A stretch of DNA of 6,395 nt, from NCBI GenBank assembly GCA_025361665.1, contig JANYKF010000366.1:1-6395 (forward strand), in the 5' to 3' direction. The notes beneath the pieces were generated by a model. That model made no database searches, had not been told where the DNA came from, and worked only from the letters and a program-made list of their open reading frames with translations. The DNA is from Clostridiaceae bacterium. Lineage in GTDB: Bacteria; Bacillota; Clostridia; DSM-8532. Position numbers and translations under genes: made by a program. Of the stretch, positions 5,174 to 6,395 are shown piece after piece (position 1 is the first letter of the stretch; the number at the start of each line of letters is the position of its first letter).

Positions 5174-6094
5174 ATGAATCCAAATCCGAAATCTGATTCC
5201 GGTAAAAACCTTTCCCGCTTCATGCTGATATCGATTGGAGCCTCACTCCTTACCATGGGATTGAAAACTATCGCCTTTTTCCTCACCGGCTCGATCGGGC
5301 TGCTTTCCGATGCCATTGAATCCATCGTCAATCTCGTAGGATCATGCTTTGCGTTCTTCATGCTGCAGGCGGCAGAACGGCCCGCAGACAAGAAACACCG
5401 CTACGGCCATTCAAAGGCTGAATACTTTGCTTCCGCTTTGGAAGGAGTTCTGATTTTCGTTGCCGCCGGCAGCATCATCTATACCGCGATTCAAAGACTG
5501 CTGCATCCGGGACCTCTGCAGCAGCTGGGATTCGGCCTGATGCTATCGACGGGAGCCTCCCTCATCAATCTCATTGTTGGGCAATTACTGATCCGAACGG
5601 GGAAAAAGCACAACTCGATCAGTATTGAGGCTGATGGACATCACCTGATGACCGATGTATGGACCAGCGTTGCGGTTGTCCTCGGTCTGGTTGTCGTCGT
5701 CTTCACCGGATGGATACCGCTCGATCCGATCGTCGCCATTCTGGTCGCGATCAACATCCTGTGGACAGCTTTACAACTGCTGAAACGCTCATTCGAAGGC
5801 TTCATGGATGTTGCGATTCCTGAAGAGGACCTTGTCAAAGTGATGGAAGTCATTGAGCAATACCGCGCAAAAGGCATCGAGTTCCATGCGATACGGACAA
5901 GACAAGCCGCACGCGTTCGTTTCTTGTCTGTCCATATGCTGCTGAAGGGCAATATGTCCCTCCACGATGCGCACCATGCAGCCGAAAATTTTGAAGCCGA
6001 TATAAAGAAGGTGCTGACCAAGCTGGTGGTCACCATCCACCTCGAGCCAATCGACGATGTCATCTCCATGGAAGATGCACACGAAAGCCTGTAG
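5174..6094 (+). CDS. Cation diffusion facilitator (CDF) family metal efflux transporter
   Basis: 306 residues, normal for a CDF antiporter that exports divalent metal (Zn, Fe, Mn, Co or Ni) in exchange for protons across the cytoplasmic membrane. About six membrane segments fill residues 15-205. The TM2 region reads GLLSDAIESIVN and TM5 reads ADGHHLMTD. By alignment from memory with E. coli YiiP, the transport site would be E49 and N53 (TM2) with H157 and D161 (TM5), so an E-N/H-D set and not the D-D/H-D of YiiP. RPADKKHRYGHSKAEYF (69-85) is the usual TM2-TM3 loop. The C-terminal cytoplasmic domain (about 210-306) has the family pattern FHAIRTRQA, VHMLL, SLHDAHHAAENFE and VTIHLEP. It has its own promoter at 5014-5042 and a leader with a terminator-like stem, suggesting metal-responsive control. 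The metal cannot be assigned from sequence alone. It is convergent with the next gene. Confidence 0.92.
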   Translation: MNPNPKSDSGKNLSRFMLISIGASLLTMGLKTIAFFLTGSIGLLSDAIESIVNLVGSCFAFFMLQAAERPADKKHRYGHSKAEYFASALEGVLIFVAAGSIIYTAIQRLLHPGPLQQLGFGLMLSTGASLINLIVGQLLIRTGKKHNSISIEADGHHLMTDVWTSVAVVLGLVVVVFTGWIPLDPIVAILVAINILWTALQLLKRSFEGFMDVAIPEEDLVKVMEVIEQYRAKGIEFHAIRTRQAARVRFLSVHMLLKGNMSLHDAHHAAENFEADIKKVLTKLVVTIHLEPIDDVISMEDAHESL

Positions 6095-6114
6095 AGCGCA
6101 TGCTCATTTGCGCT
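6095..6114. terminator. Stem-loop between convergent genes
   Basis: AGCGCA (6095-6100) pairs with TGCGCT (6109-6114) around an 8-nt loop, filling the 19-nt gap between the two stop codons and touching the minus-strand TAA. It could serve both directions, but neither side has a proper T-run, so terminator function is weakly supported. Confidence 0.4.
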
Positions 6115-6395
6115 TAATAGTCTGCATGCTTCCTGGCGGTCTTCAAATAGGCCTCAACGTTCTCTACAGGTGTACCATACTCAAGGAAATCGACATTCTG
6201 CATGATAAAGCCGCCGCCTGCCTTGCCAGCCAGCATCGCGTCCTTCGTCGCATTTTCGACCATTTCAACGGTTCCTTTTTGTAAAATATTAACATGGTCG
6301 ACACCGGCAATGATTGAGTATTTTCCGTCCATGATCAGTTTGGCTTCTTTGATATTGCCATCTCCCAATGGATGAGGAGAGAAAGGTTCAATCGT
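6114..6395 (-). CDS. Uroporphyrinogen decarboxylase (URO-D) family protein, C-terminal part
   Basis: The last 93 residues of a URO-D superfamily barrel protein; the rest lies beyond the right edge. The frame is open from 6395 (TIEPFSPHPLGDGNIKEAK), so TTG at 6368 is not the start. The end of the barrel is recognisable: GKYSIIAGVDHVNILQKGT, then AGKAGGGFIMQNVD, then the family's closing motif YGTPVENVEAYLKTAR. In true HemE this region decarboxylates uroporphyrinogen III, but the superfamily also holds methylcobamide:CoM methyltransferases and many uncharacterised members in anaerobic Bacillota. The spacing and wording here look more like the methyltransferase-like group than HemE, a judgement from memory. 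It is convergent with the CDF gene, 19 nt apart, and there is no sign that the two are functionally linked. Confidence 0.82.
   Translation of the reverse strand, partial: TIEPFSPHPLGDGNIKEAKLIMDGKYSIIAGVDHVNILQKGTVEMVENATKDAMLAGKAGGGFIMQNVDFLEYGTPVENVEAYLKTARKHADY

Overview
The window looks like a low- to mid-GC Bacillota (Firmicutes) chromosome, perhaps a gut Clostridia or Erysipelotrichia type. The clues are AGGAG-type ribosome binding sites 8-9 nt before the starts, a class B sortase, a 4Fe-4S aldo/keto reductase and a vegetative sigma-A-like promoter. This placement is inference; there is no taxonomic marker gene.

Layout. (1) 3-1318, + strand: the C-terminal end of an aldo/keto reductase with a two-cluster ferredoxin tail, then a sugar phosphate isomerase/epimerase-like TIM-barrel protein, probably one carbohydrate operon. 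(2) about 1351-2923: an IscB transposon of the IS200/IS605 superfamily. It holds an upstream omega RNA (HEARO-type) and an intact iscB nuclease gene, bounded by two related hairpins. No TnpA is present, so it must be moved in trans. (3) 2924-4585: a lipoprotein whose C-terminal domain is a class B sortase. (4) 4586-5173: a 588-nt intergenic region. It holds a striking 204-bp element made almost entirely of abutting perfect hairpins closed by a 15-bp outer stem, then a 3-copy 16-bp tandem repeat, then a strong promoter and a leader with a terminator-like stem. (5) 5174-6094: a cation diffusion facilitator. (6) 6114-6395, - strand: the C-terminal end of a uroporphyrinogen decarboxylase-family protein, convergent with the CDF gene.

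Two things stand out. First, the IscB element appears to sit exactly between the Shine-Dalgarno and the start codon of the sortase gene. Joining the left flank (GGAG at 1338-1341) to the right flank (ATGA at 2924) rebuilds a normal start with a 9-nt spacing, and ATGA is a known IscB target-adjacent motif. The ancestral order was therefore probably reductase - isomerase - lipoprotein/sortase in one operon, and the sortase gene now lacks a visible ribosome binding site. Second, the 4651-4854 multi-hairpin element folds into an apparent eight-way junction with almost no unpaired bases. It is flanked by imperfect 8-bp direct repeats, so it may be a miniature mobile element or an undescribed structured nucleic acid. 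I recognise no known family for it.
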